Assembly: GCA_001839685.1 (NCBI GenBank)
Contig: MLAK01000661.1
Coordinates: forward strand, 1 to 64,000
DNA from: Tritrichomonas foetus
Lineage: Eukaryota > Parabasalia > Tritrichomonadida > Tritrichomonadidae
Reading direction: 5' to 3'
DNA length: 64,000 nucleotides
In this document: positions 30,601-39,597 of the stretch, piece by piece
How positions within the stretch are numbered: the first letter of the stretch is position 1
How the letters are laid out: every line of letters starts with the position of its first letter
Notes under the pieces: model-generated
The model's database searches: none
Seen by the model: the letters and a program-made list of their open reading frames with translations, nothing else
Told to the model about the DNA's origin: nothing
Position numbers and translations under genes: made by a program

Positions 30601-32133
30601 TGGGAAGTATTTTTGAGAGTTAATAAAGTGCAAAGCATTTTCTCGAAAAATATCTAATAAATAACTTTTTATGGAATATTCATTCGCATTTTCAAATGAC
30701 CAACTAACAAATTTTTTCCCTCTATTTTTCATCCAAATGAGCCTTTTCCATGAAAGATAAGCATGCGTCAAAGTAAAATGAATTTTATCATCTTTCATGA
30801 GAAATATTGGTCTTAAAGCTAATGTTTGATGATTATTAATATATTGAAAAAGAAAAGCGATCATTAAGCTTTCATTAAATATGATACTTTTCCATTTACC
30901 AAATGCTTCATAAATTGACCGAAGTTGATATCGTCTATTAAAAGCTGCGAGACATTGTTTATGAATTTGCGATTTATCAGTCACTTTATACCAAGAGGAA
31001 AGCACTCTATATTTCATTGATTTCTCAATAGCACATTGAACATGATGAAATAGCAGCCCTTTAAAAGCTATATTCATTAATGATAATTGTGCAACCTTTT
31101 GGATACTTGTGAATTCTCTACGTTGTTTTCGTTTTTGGAAACTATATTTTCTCATTGTGGAAAATGAATATTGCATTAGTCGAATATTTCTCATACTAAA
31201 AGCAGCTTTAATGATATTGATTTTTTGTTGTCTTTTTGCTCGATATATGTTCCATTCTAACAAATAAAATGAGTGACAAATTATTGATGATTTGATTAAG
31301 CTATTTGTTTTTTTGTATATAACATATCTTCTCCAAAATACATAAGTCCATAATAACTCATGGTAGATGCCTCTATATTCAACAGTAGTACGAATATTTG
31401 GTTTTTGCTTTCTGGTTGTGATTAAATCATTTTTCATTTCTCGCCAAACAGAAATAGTTTCTTTCATTAAAGGTTTCATCACTATTTTTATGAATGAAAT
31501 GATTTTATTTACATCATATCTTTTGTTAATGAATATACTATTGGTTTTACAATATTGATCAAATGATAAAAGTCTTGAATTAAAATCAATAGTGATCCAT
31601 TCATTATTGAGAAAAATTATATAATGCCGAGTTTTCATATAGTTGACAACTGACTCATAGTGCGACTTTGCGATTGATGCTGGATATCTTCGAGCAAGCA
31701 TCCAAAGGTGCATTGGATAACTCATTCTAATTTTATATAAACGAAATAAGAATTCCATAAATGATTTCATTTTCTTATTATCTTTAATTTTTCTCCATGC
31801 TTTTTGAATCCTTTTAGCACTATCTTGATGCTTTTGATTAACACCATTTAGCATAATAAATGTTTGAATACTTGAAGGTTCAGAATATTTTGATGGTTCA
31901 GTAAGAAACTTCATAGCTGCACTTTCTGGTCTTGGCGTACTTTCTAGTTTTGATATAGTTGTTGGTTTTAATTTTAATGGCGGAATAAAATTGCAATTAT
32001 AATGTGGGCGAGCTGTTTCAGGTCGTTGATCTTTTTTCACTCTTTTGGCGACTTTGAATTCTTTGTGTTTGGTCCGTCTTATTTCACGAGCGCTGTCAAC
32101 TCTGTTTACGTTTATGCGTGATGCATTTCGCAT
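27697..32133 (-). CDS. Large Sfi1-like Trp-repeat protein, probable basal-body/centrin partner
   Basis: A 1478-residue protein. The N-terminal 90 residues are basic. Residue 105 onward starts an IQ-like helix (SAKRIQKAWRKIKDNKK). Between about residues 180 and 490 there are repeated 30-40 residue units ending in aromatic-Trp motifs: ISVWREMKN, YVFWRRYVIYKK, LLEWNIYRAKR, VLSSWYKVTDK, AFGKWKSIIF, YLSWKRLIWMK. This fits the Sfi1/POC5 centrin-binding pattern (A-x7-LL-x3-F-x2-WK). The remainder is low-complexity, with Lys/Arg-rich and Ser/Thr-rich stretches and an acidic EEEEEE run near residue 890, plus Thr-Pro sites near the C-terminus. It probably acts in basal bodies or striated fibres. The repeat assignment is by eye; no enzymatic domain was seen. 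Confidence 0.65.
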   Translation of the reverse strand: MRNASRINVNRVDSAREIRRTKHKEFKVAKRVKKDQRPETARPHYNCNFIPPLKLKPTTISKLESTPRPESAAMKFLTEPSKYSEPSSIQTFIMLNGVNQKHQDSAKRIQKAWRKIKDNKKMKSFMEFLFRLYKIRMSYPMHLWMLARRYPASIAKSHYESVVNYMKTRHYIIFLNNEWITIDFNSRLLSFDQYCKTNSIFINKRYDVNKIISFIKIVMKPLMKETISVWREMKNDLITTRKQKPNIRTTVEYRGIYHELLWTYVFWRRYVIYKKTNSLIKSSIICHSFYLLEWNIYRAKRQQKINIIKAAFSMRNIRLMQYSFSTMRKYSFQKRKQRREFTSIQKVAQLSLMNIAFKGLLFHHVQCAIEKSMKYRVLSSWYKVTDKSQIHKQCLAAFNRRYQLRSIYEAFGKWKSIIFNESLMIAFLFQYINNHQTLALRPIFLMKDDKIHFTLTHAYLSWKRLIWMKNRGKKFVSWSFENANEYSIKSYLLDIFRENALHFINSQKYFPFKSEEEKEFNNKRANTQKASFSSTKRKMKLIKLIQQAQDSNSYKLQYFPSTVNNTVFSFQCIDEYPIYKGDWAKTATSEQVRTLFYRIIITASNKCKAIKKKPSKITEIIKFKEKYHLENIVDVRAFREQQELYAEVKRKAMVQKMNRDALLLAKKDVSLAAAALNKTIPDFKINEEKAYEESQIIRDTEQSILEYTATALIDSHHKNNHPLLNSIVSLKTGINKSNRKSRRPHGQLFTEETNQSAGKRPTKIVPEKSNKGAGKFLFEEGSIVYDKYRPFPKNIERRSNENEANMPPPLDKIPTIRNAPPLRLNFHHDDETKLVSQNEVKTDTFANILHATDASFSTTAQEPVITEADEIDKSEGNVKHDETKSSEEEEEEANFDGEEIYSELDKISLQFVNNNEYMQSNAVKRRDMVMTKYFEILNILLSKTRRPKKPAAKKYEDDGNSFEAKVKSNVSEIIERLHPTKSNKKSKKVMRSGELELMKRRELKKNRKGLFTDHKAAKFNQFVDKDGNTYSKSPCPEYSNVLFLGGSMLSQYDFSDSSQLEEEDFPTGSIDQIMIPGFDILINNIDNYLNASEANDYKNTSLHGSSNFDDASKAMIMKIVNRLAHKTILQATINEEKEEMDDLVSVDSLTSRSMTSVMLSSRSRKSIQELAWSSSLSTSDKMILNRRRKRTFRPKPRYKTTIIIEKRITFTQDLINAIYEGSRLTHSIRMKYYDDVSKINPFEGMEELKDNLTQRLRKLTHDRLNCTPNKTPISGTADTSFSSNSSGNSFTSPYTPINKNISHKPAYAEEYIISINGKTPRRPPSKIKPSTPRTIRIKSTTTTDGINDFLKIDNITIAQNTPKERSKTSWAPVKQDDIDLEEKKNVIRTPKIGQRPKSHVTKMTATLPYDPPDFAPISKRKNAKEQTIKHTKTIVNPKWIIESDPEITEDDIDFFMFATPYIIPPKVLNQIFEDNQLV

Positions 32134-32342
32134 GCACGTTTACTTTTGCACATTTTCTGGGGCCAAATATACACATAAAAATGTTGACTTTTTCTTTTGT
32201 GATGATTTGTTTCGGGCCATTTAGCAGTAGAAAAATTTCATTTTTTATTAATCTTACGAATCTAAAAAATCTAATCTAAACGAAATTCATATCCAATCGA
32301 AGCGAAATTCAAATCTTACAAACAAGGGAAAAAGGTTCAGTA

Positions 32343-32985
32343 TTAATGGTTTTTAATATCGAGCTTGTATCCCCACGTTTTCAAAACATTAGATATCTCC
32401 TGCTGTGTTATATAAACATCATAGTCAAGAAGGGCAAGCATATCGAGTTCAATATCGCATAAATTTTCCTGGAATTAGAAAACCTAAAAGTACTAATTTG
32501 AAACCTGATGCCACTGAATAATCAACATTACTTGCTGGAACGTCTTCAAGGAATTTGTTAGCAAGAAGAAGAGATGCTACGACCAGCCTATGCATGTTAA
32601 TTATGTTTATTTTGGCATCTTTTTGTTTTTTCAATATTCGATTGAGGAGAACGATCGATCCTGGAAGAGCTGCCCATTCCATGATTGTAACTTTTACTAT
32701 TTTATCGACATAATTTAATAATGGCGTTTTTGGATCATTTCCAAATTCCTGATAATCTGGATCTCCTTCTTTCAACACCCTTGCCTTTGGATCTACCATA
32801 TTCTTGATATTTTTGACATAAAGTGCAGCCAATGAATCGATAGTTGCGGACTCAACTGAAATCTCATAATCCTCTTCTTCGGTATCCCCTGAAGAAGAAG
32901 AAAACTCTCGATAAAACTCAATCTTGCGTGGGGCTTCAATTCTTTGGTTCCGTAGTTGCGAAAAGAACTCAGCGAAGAAAGACAT
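32343..32985 (-). CDS. Cyclin (Pho80/PCL-type) interrupted by a 25-nt intron
   Basis: Two exons on the minus strand: 32985-32494 (164 codons) and 32468-32343 (42 codons including stop), giving 205 residues. Removing 32493-32469 (GTACTT...CTAATTCCAG) joins VASGFKL to ENLCDIELDMLALLDYDVYI, which is exactly the fifth-helix region of Pho80/PCL-type cyclins (GVSLKELNxLExxFLxLLDFDLYV). Without splicing the frame runs into 14 unrelated residues and stops. The N-terminal cyclin box features are clear: PLLNYVDKIVK, SIVLLNRILKK, NMHRLVVASLLLANKFLED. Such cyclins activate Pho85/CDK5-like kinases. A CCGTTTAAA element is at 33026-33034, about 40 nt upstream of the start. Confidence 0.85.
32469..32493 (-). 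other. 25-nt spliceosomal intron
   Basis: On the minus strand it begins GTACTT and ends TTTTCTAATTCCAG; CTAAT a few bases before the AG is a plausible branch point fused to the 3' splice site, as in trichomonad introns. It is phase 0 and not divisible by three, so skipping splicing truncates the cyclin. Confidence 0.8.
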
Positions 32986-33346
32986 CTAATCAAATGCATC
33001 AATTTCTTTTGATGCAATCACGTGACCGTTTAAAATGATATTAAGAAACAATGTAAATCACTTATAGATTGTATTTGCTGATCTAAAGCCAACTTAATGC
33101 ATTGTAATTCTCCAAATAGAAAAGATTTCCAATAAAATTATCTGATATCATCATACTCCTCTTTTTGTTTCAAATTTCATTTTTTCTTTTAATTTCCGGA
33201 TAAAACAAGAAATGATAATTAATATAATTTCATCAGAAAATAGAAATGATCAAATCATAATATTTATAATATTTTATTTTTAACTTAAGTTGAGTCTCAA
33301 CTAAATACAAACACATTAATTCATACAGTTTTGCCTCTCATTTCCC
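32986..33346. other. Intergenic, 0.36 kb
   Basis: AT-rich, upstream of the cyclin and downstream of the next minus-strand gene. It carries ACCGTTTAAA at 33025-33034. Confidence 0.5.
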
Positions 33347-33859
33347 TTAAAGTGGAAGATCAGGCGGAATCAAGTTATTTATCGGATAAACGCCATCTTT
33401 TGGTAAGTTTGGCGTTTTTATTCGAATTTCATAATTTTTGACAGATTTTATTGTTTTTGAAATGGCCTTCATGTCGTCCTTGTTAGGCGTTCGGTCATAT
33501 TTTGTTTTAATTTCGCAAACATCAGCGTGATTCAATGGCTGAAGGGTTTGTAATTTCCTCTTTGGCATTGCAAGCGGATCGTTTTGTAGAGTTGCGGTTG
33601 ATGCAAATTCCGTTCCGAAAATTATTCGTTTCTCTTGTTGAAAACGCGTTGCTGTGAACTCAAATGAAGAACTTTTTGAATTGTTTCCGTGTGATAGTGA
33701 CGGTCTGATTATTGATACAAGATTGTTTGGTTGATACGTTTTATGGTACATTGTCGAAAGACCTGTTGGTGGTCTAATTACCTTTTCCCCTCTTTTAACG
33801 TGGCCTTTTATTGAATCCTCAGCCAGACGGTCAAAAACTGACGATGGCCTGGTACTCAT
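33347..33859 (-). CDS. Small basic hypothetical protein
   Basis: A 170-residue, Lys/Arg/Ser/Thr-rich protein, probably largely extended, with a conserved-looking start (STRPSSVFDRLAEDS) and short motifs such as RPPTGLSTMYHKTYQPNN and TKYDRTP. The composition is like small microtubule-associated or microtubule-inner proteins of flagella, but I cannot assign a family. There is no signal or membrane segment. Confidence 0.5.
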   Translation of the reverse strand: MSTRPSSVFDRLAEDSIKGHVKRGEKVIRPPTGLSTMYHKTYQPNNLVSIIRPSLSHGNNSKSSSFEFTATRFQQEKRIIFGTEFASTATLQNDPLAMPKRKLQTLQPLNHADVCEIKTKYDRTPNKDDMKAISKTIKSVKNYEIRIKTPNLPKDGVYPINNLIPPDLPL

Positions 33860-34391
33860 TTTTATGGGTGACGCGTTACCAAGTCTGAATCAGTTCAGAA
33901 AAAAAAAATTGAAAAGATAGTTTAGAAATTCAATGTGTATTTAGAAATTCCAATTCTCATCAAATCACTTTTAAGAATTTTTTTGAATCACACGAAAAAT
34001 TGAATAAATAATTTGTCGAATATTTTGAAAATACAACTTTTTCAGAATGAGCAAGAAAGATTTTGAGATAAATTTTATGAATTTTTATTTCAAAAAAACA
34101 CAAAGATGAATAAAATATCTGATTGATTCCTTCTTCGATATGAATACCTCTGACATCAAATCAATAATAAAAAAACGTGATTTTTTTGTCTTCTTGATCG
34201 AAGTTTTTGATCCTCTGCATTACAACCAAACTTACAAAAAGATTACTACCAGATTTTTTCAATTCTAAAGGTGAATCAGAAATTTTGGTTTAACTTTTGG
34301 TCATAATGAAGAGGAAAAACTTTTTCACTGTGAAAAAATTTCATCGCACTTGGATTTCTTTCACAGTTCGTTTAATTCTATTATATTCTTT
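33860..34391. other. Intergenic, 0.53 kb
   Basis: AT-rich spacer between two minus-strand genes; nothing recognised. Confidence 0.5.
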
Positions 34392-34946
34392 TTACTCCAG
34401 TTTTTGATTTGGAATGAAAGATTTGATAAAATTCACGGTTGAGTGGAAAAAAGTATTCGAACCATGAAGTTTGTGAATCTGGTCAAGCTGCTGTAAAGAA
34501 GAATCGCTTAAAACTCTACTCAATTCTGCCAGTTGCTTGCATTCAATTGCTTGTGCTTCTAATGCGATTAAATTTTCTGCAAAAGTGGCTGTCATTTGGT
34601 CGAAATCGTCGAGGTCACGTTTTATATTTTGCGTGACTTCATCCAACCGTTTTATTCCGTCTGCTTTTTGCGATGATATCGGATTTAATTGTGGCGAAAT
34701 TGTTGGAACGATAGGTATTGCGCTGTTTGATGACTGGGTTTTATTTGTTGCCATATTTACGAGACACATTTTTTTCTGTGCAAGAAGAGTTCGAAGGGGC
34801 GTTTTTTTCTTGGTGTCATCATTCGCATTTTGTTTGATTTCGTTAAATTGACGTTGTATATAACTTTTTGAATCTTCGCAAGTAATATGGTCTTTCAGGG
34901 CATCAATAGTCGGCATTCCGGAATGATCATTTAAATGATAATCCAT
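34392..34946 (-). CDS. Hypothetical coiled-coil protein
   Basis: A 184-residue protein from the ATG at 34946 (upstream codons open only from a TTG). Residues 30-60 are charged and helical, the middle is Ser/Pro/Asn-rich, and residues 95-165 (DGIKRLDEVTQNIKRDLDDFDQMTATF...LAELSRVLSDSS) make a probable coiled coil. It ends FFHSTVNFIKSFIPNQK without a true membrane anchor. A SNARE-like or BLOC-like adaptor is conceivable but not supported by a defined motif. It is divergent from the RCC1-like gene with 104 bp between the ATGs; TTCACCTTT-like sequences occur in both directions. Confidence 0.5.
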   Translation of the reverse strand: MDYHLNDHSGMPTIDALKDHITCEDSKSYIQRQFNEIKQNANDDTKKKTPLRTLLAQKKMCLVNMATNKTQSSNSAIPIVPTISPQLNPISSQKADGIKRLDEVTQNIKRDLDDFDQMTATFAENLIALEAQAIECKQLAELSRVLSDSSLQQLDQIHKLHGSNTFFHSTVNFIKSFIPNQKLE

Positions 34947-35050
34947 CAGAAGAATATAAAGGTGAAAGGTGAAATTTAGGTGAACTTTCAATGGTTAAAG
35001 ATTTAGTGAATTAACCTTAAAATTCACCTTTGAGTTATCGAAAATTCTCG

Positions 35051-36106
35051 ATGCCAGGAGAAAACAATATTCTCCTCTTTGGTGAATTTTGCAGTGTCAC
35101 AGATGAAACAAATTCTTCTTCTGGTCTCGAACTCCACTGGGAAACAGAAGATAAAACCACCATTCAAGATATCGCTTCCTCGTCCCAAGTCATTGTCATC
35201 GTTCTCAATGATGGAACTTCGTATTCATTCGGATTTAATACATTCGGTCAGCTTGGCATCGGTTCAAACAGCTTTTGTCAAAAATTCACGAAAGTTTCGT
35301 CAAATACTTCATTTATTTCAGTTTCCTGCGGCTCAAATTTCACTCTTTGGCGTAGCGTTAATAATGAACTTTTCGTTGCGGGCGAATCCTTCACCACAAC
35401 TCCACAGAGATTCAGTTCGACGAAAGTTATTTCAATGTCTGCATATGAAACAACTTTTGCCATAATCGACGATAGTGGAATGGTTAAATTATGGCCAACT
35501 TTTTCACAAAGCCATCAGCCCTTTTGTTGTTGTCTTCCATCTCAACCGTCTGAAATCAGCTGCGGAAAAGACTTTGCTTCAGTTTTATGTAATGGCTCGG
35601 TCTTTCGAATCAACAAAAGTGGCATTTTTGAACCACTTGTTACCATTGGGCAATATTCAGATGGAACACCAAGCGCAACATGCATCCGATCTTCTGCTGA
35701 TTACACAATTGTGCTTGATAGAAGTCAAAATGTTTGGCTTTATGGAAATGTCGGCAATCTTTCCCGTAAAATTTCAACAACACCAATTGCGAAAGAAATT
35801 CGATCGATTTATGCCATGCCTAATTTTTGTGCATTTGTGAATAATTTGGGAATCACTTATACTTTTGGCGAAAATGGGTCAGGTCAATTAGCTGATGGAA
35901 CTAGACTTAAACGGACAAGAATTGTTGAAACAACTGTTTCTCGACCAGTAATTTTTATTGTTGGTGGAAAAACATTTAGTGTGTTTGTTTCAATTCAATT
36001 TGACCCGTCTTTGTTTCAGATTAATATGGAAGAGTTTGTACCTGGTCATATGAGTTGTCCGTTTGAAAAAGCAGAAGATATGATTGATGGACAAACATCT
36101 CCTTAA
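35051..36106 (+). CDS. RCC1-like beta-propeller protein
   Basis: A 351-residue protein from the ATG at 35051. RCC1-type repeats with the Y/W-x-FG-x-N-x-x-GQLG signature are visible: SYSFGFNTFGQLGIGS near the N-terminus and TYTFGENGSGQLADGT near the C-terminus, with more degenerate blades between (VSCGSNFTLWRS, EISCGKDFASVLCNG). Seven-bladed propellers of this family serve as Ran GEFs or as general protein scaffolds. The middle blades are weak and nothing beyond the propeller is present, so a Ran GEF role is not claimed. An initiator-like TTCACCTTT lies 21-29 nt upstream of the start. Confidence 0.8.
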   Translation: MPGENNILLFGEFCSVTDETNSSSGLELHWETEDKTTIQDIASSSQVIVIVLNDGTSYSFGFNTFGQLGIGSNSFCQKFTKVSSNTSFISVSCGSNFTLWRSVNNELFVAGESFTTTPQRFSSTKVISMSAYETTFAIIDDSGMVKLWPTFSQSHQPFCCCLPSQPSEISCGKDFASVLCNGSVFRINKSGIFEPLVTIGQYSDGTPSATCIRSSADYTIVLDRSQNVWLYGNVGNLSRKISTTPIAKEIRSIYAMPNFCAFVNNLGITYTFGENGSGQLADGTRLKRTRIVETTVSRPVIFIVGGKTFSVFVSIQFDPSLFQINMEEFVPGHMSCPFEKAEDMIDGQTSP

Positions 36107-36641
36107 TTTTATCATTCTACAATTTTATTTTTGCTGTTAATATTTTGTATAAAAAAATTACATTTTTATTTTGTTCATTGGATTTGTATTTTGAGTGTTT
36201 TATGATTTTTCTCTTCAAATGATTGACGAATTTCCAATTTTACCCTTTCACATCACAACGCATCCTAGAGTGTATAGAAATAGAAGACATATTCTAATAA
36301 AAACTCCTTAGATCTTCAACCTGGAAAAGGAATACTTAAAATATCTTTGATGACACTCTTTTCTCTAGAAAAAATGATTCTATTATTGTTCTTTTCTCAT
36401 ATTTATTGAGAAGATTAATTTGAACTGAAGGAAATGCATACGTCAATTTTAGAGACGCTTTCAAAAATAAATGTGAGGATAGTTATTATAATATTAATAT
36501 CCATCATATAAAGCTTATAGTTTATTCAAACAATGATTGATGGTAAAATTCAGCCGCTATATTAGTCACATTCATTTTTTAATTGTACATTTACAATACG
36601 AGTTAAAAAATGTATGATAAATTATAATTTATATATATATC
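36107..36641. other. Intergenic, 0.53 kb
   Basis: AT-rich with a short AT-dinucleotide run just before the next start; no gene seen. Confidence 0.5.
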
Positions 36642-37280
36642 ATGATGAAATTTCATATAACATGTCAGAAGAAATTTAACTGTTTCATGGCGAATGCAGC
36701 CTATTGCTGCTTACCAGGAAATATTTACACTCTTATAAAATCATCTAAATGTATTGTTTCTTTTCACAAAGATGAAAAAGCAGTTGATATTATCAATTCT
36801 GAGACAAAAGAAAAAATAATTACACTTTTATTTGGCCCACAAGAAAATAACAGTGAAATGGTATTTGTCACAGGAACTTCAATTGAATATAATCTTCCTA
36901 TTAATCAAGTGATGAATATTGATGGAAAATCACTTACTAATGTCAAAGTTCGTGCAAAAAGCAGCAGACTTAAGCCTAAAGAAAAAATTGTTCTGAGTGA
37001 CATACCTTGTGAATTTGCTACACCTATCTCAACTGTTGATAATTTGTCTGATGATGTGATAATGAGAGAACACATCAGAGGAACGATAGAATTTATCAGA
37101 AATTCATTTTCTGAAGAAGAACATCAAAGAAATGCATTATCAGATTTGATCACATCTTTAAAGATTTATAAAAACAGAGAAAAAATTAATCCATATATGG
37201 AAGAGCTTAAAAATGCAAGAAAAACCAAAAGTATTCCAGATATGATCAGAATCCTTACATCAATTGCTCTAGATCTATAA
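36642..37280 (+). CDS. Hypothetical protein
   Basis: A 212-residue protein. The N-terminal half contains several beta-like segments and Cys residues (TCQKKF, AAYCCLPGN, KCIVSFHKDEKAVDI). The C-terminal part (about 140-212) is helical and charged. Two tandem ATGs open the frame, and a third Met at residue 16 (MANAAYCC) is another possible start. No family recognised. Confidence 0.5.
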   Translation: MMKFHITCQKKFNCFMANAAYCCLPGNIYTLIKSSKCIVSFHKDEKAVDIINSETKEKIITLLFGPQENNSEMVFVTGTSIEYNLPINQVMNIDGKSLTNVKVRAKSSRLKPKEKIVLSDIPCEFATPISTVDNLSDDVIMREHIRGTIEFIRNSFSEEEHQRNALSDLITSLKIYKNREKINPYMEELKNARKTKSIPDMIRILTSIALDL

Positions 37281-37938
37281 CCTTTATAAAAAAGAAATCG
37301 ATTTCGAGTTTTTTGTTTCTAATAAAATATGAATCAAGCAGATAAACTTCTTTGTTTATATTATTATGTTCAATTTTTTTAATTACTTCTTGGATTTCTG
37401 ATATGGGAATGAAATATTTCATTAAATAAAAAGTAAAAAAGATATAATCTCATTCTTAAATAAAAGTGAAAAAAGTTGTGGTTGAAACGAAAAAGATATT
37501 TTTCTTATCTCCATCATTTATTTTGACTCATGTAAAATAACTTTATTCATCATTTACACTTTTTCGCTTCTTTGGCTCTAATAAAAGTAATAAAGTATCG
37601 AAAGCTGAGGAGTATTATAAATGGAGAAGCCTCTGAATCAGCAACACCAAATATTTTCATACAAAATTTTTGCCTAGAATCATACACAACCCAAACATGT
37701 TACAATGAAATCACGAAAAAGAAGCATTACAATGTAATAGAGTAAAAGTTAGATGAAGAAAACAAATTCTAAATCTGATTATCTTTTAAGTTAAATTTAA
37801 CTTTCTCATCAAAAAAATGTGAATTCGCACTAGAACCAAAAAGATGAAATAGATATTTAATATAAAATAAATGATAACATAGTTTTTCATAGGTTTTTAT
37901 TAAACAAGATAAATAACAATGAGAGTAGTTAACAAGTT
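37281..37938. other. Intergenic between convergent genes, 0.66 kb
   Basis: AT-rich, no feature recognised. Confidence 0.5.
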
Positions 37939-38445
37939 TTAATTTCTCGGAATATAAAAGTCTGTCTTGAATACAAATAAACCAATAATATTAACTATTT
38001 CAATTAATGCAGGTAAAATAATACCAAATGTAACACCACAAATTAGGTAATTAATTGAGCCATAACTTATTGAAAACAAAGTACATAATACAATACCAAT
38101 GAAATGCAAAACGCTTATTACGATACTCACGTGTGGACTATTAGTTAAAAATCCAAGGACTAAACAGGCAAACAAGAAAATAATGAAAAAGTCAGCTACT
38201 CCAATCCATCCTTTCATATTATTTTGATACGACTTGAAAATTGGAAGTTGCATATAATTTGCAGTAACATAAGTACGAAGGTCATCAGGCAGCAGTGGAT
38301 TTGATAAGTATGAGCTTGTCCCTAAATTATATACGTGGTTGCGCGAAATGGGCGAGCTACTGTAAAGCAATGTGTTTAAAATAATATATAACGAGAAGAA
38401 GGTGATCGATCGAAAAGGAAAAACGAGTCGGGAGTATTTTACCAT
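37939..38445 (-). CDS. Four-pass membrane protein, TMEM107-like
   Basis: A 168-residue protein with hydrophobic segments at about 13-28, 82-102, 104-126 and 130-158. The segment LHFIGIVLCTLFSISYGSINYL followed by GIILPALIEIVNIIGLFVF matches the TMEM107 pattern (G-x-H...W...YW...PAxxEM). The first loop of about 50 residues is lumenal-sized. TMEM107 acts in the ciliary transition zone with MKS-module proteins. The resemblance is in pattern and topology only, and the Trp of the WxxxxYW element is absent, so a different small membrane protein is possible. AAACGGCTAAAT lies about 20 nt upstream of the ATG. Confidence 0.45.
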   Translation of the reverse strand: MVKYSRLVFPFRSITFFSLYIILNTLLYSSSPISRNHVYNLGTSSYLSNPLLPDDLRTYVTANYMQLPIFKSYQNNMKGWIGVADFFIIFLFACLVLGFLTNSPHVSIVISVLHFIGIVLCTLFSISYGSINYLICGVTFGIILPALIEIVNIIGLFVFKTDFYIPRN

Positions 38446-38460
38446 AAATCTGATTTAATT

Positions 38461-38475
38461 TTTAAACGGCTAAAT
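38461..38475. promoter_or_regulatory. AAACGG element before the TMEM107-like gene
   Basis: The plus-strand sequence TTTAAACGGCTAAAT starts 16 nt from the ATG at 38445. The 12-mer AAACGGCTAAAT recurs at 58078-58089, just upstream of the Atg9 gene. Confidence 0.4.
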
Positions 38476-38880
38476 ACCGTCACATTCAAAAAGATAAAAA
38501 CGATTGTATGAAAAGCATCGAAATATGTATCGTTTCATACAAATGAGAATGATGAGATTATACTATATTGTTCACCATTGATATTAATGAAATAACGACA
38601 AAACATTGTTTCAAAAGATGGTAATTAATTTTAAGCGATCTTCAGCAAAAAGTGGAAAAGATCTTATCCATATTGGAAATGATAAAAAACTGAGAGTAGC
38701 TTTAGAAAACAATATTTTTGTAGATAACAGGAGAGAAAAATGAAAAGAAAAATCATCTTAAGTCAAAATATTTGGAATGATCTCATAATTCACTTTGGAT
38801 GTCAATAGTCTTGAAACGTGTGATATTAAAATGAAATTACTCAAAAAAATAATTTTGGTAAATTAAAAGATTATTATGTT
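38476..38880. other. Intergenic, 0.4 kb
   Basis: AT-rich, no gene seen. It may contain further unrecognisable 5' remains of the kinase pseudogene that follows. Confidence 0.4.
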
Positions 38881-39298
38881 TCACAAGATATTGATAAAAT
38901 AACATTTCAAGAAATTAAGAACTATATTCTTAATATTCCGATTACAAGAATATTTCCACCAGAATATTTTAATATTTCACAATTTGGAGATATTTAAATT
39001 ATGAAACTTCGAAACATCAAAATGGAATTATCACATTTCGAAAACATAAATCATATTTGAATTATGTTCGATATTTACAACAATCTTCTTCAACAACATC
39101 ATCATCAGAACTATTTTGCCACCTGAACCACTGAAATTACTTGAATTTGATCTCAAGTTCCACTGCCATCGTTTTTAAATGTTTTGATTCTCTCTAAATA
39201 TATGAACTATCAAAACTATCAATTATTTCTACGAGAATATGAATCATTAATGGAAATCAAATATCCACATATTGTTATTATTATTGGCTAATATGATG

Positions 39299-39334
<36 letters not shown>

Positions 39335-39597
39335 TTCAACCAACAACGTTCCTTGAATTGATTCAATGTTATCTTTTAGAAGTAATCAAGTCCAACATTT
39401 TAACATATTTTGATAAATGTATAGTTGTATGTGAAATTTGTCAAGCAATGAAATTTATTCATGATCTAAGAGTTATGCATCAAACTTTGAAACATGATAA
39501 CATTATGTTTTTTGAAGATGACACTGGTAAGCATGTGAAAATTACTGATTTTGGGTTATGCAAACACCACGATTCGTTCAGGTGTTGGCAAATGTGA
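38881..39597 (+). pseudogene. Decayed protein-kinase gene
   Basis: Three kinase-like pieces are separated by stops. At 38881-38997 an N-terminal flank reads IDKITFQEIKNYIL...TRIFPPEYFNISQFGDI. At about 39200-39287, NYQLFLREYESLMEIKYPHIV corresponds to helix C and strand 4. After a 30-nt poly-A tract (39299-39328) comes LIQCYLLEVIKSN...KFIHDLRVMHQTLKHDNIM...KITDFGLCKHHDSF, corresponding to helix E, the catalytic loop (HRD changed to HQT) and DFG. The frame stops right after DFG, where the foldback element begins. This is a TKL-like kinase family relic. The part from 39094 on is repeated in the second duplication unit. Confidence 0.7.

Noticed and set aside
39299..39328. Poly-A tract as a sign of retroposition
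   Set aside because: It lies inside the kinase relic with kinase sequence on both sides, so it is not the 3' end of a reverse-transcribed mRNA.
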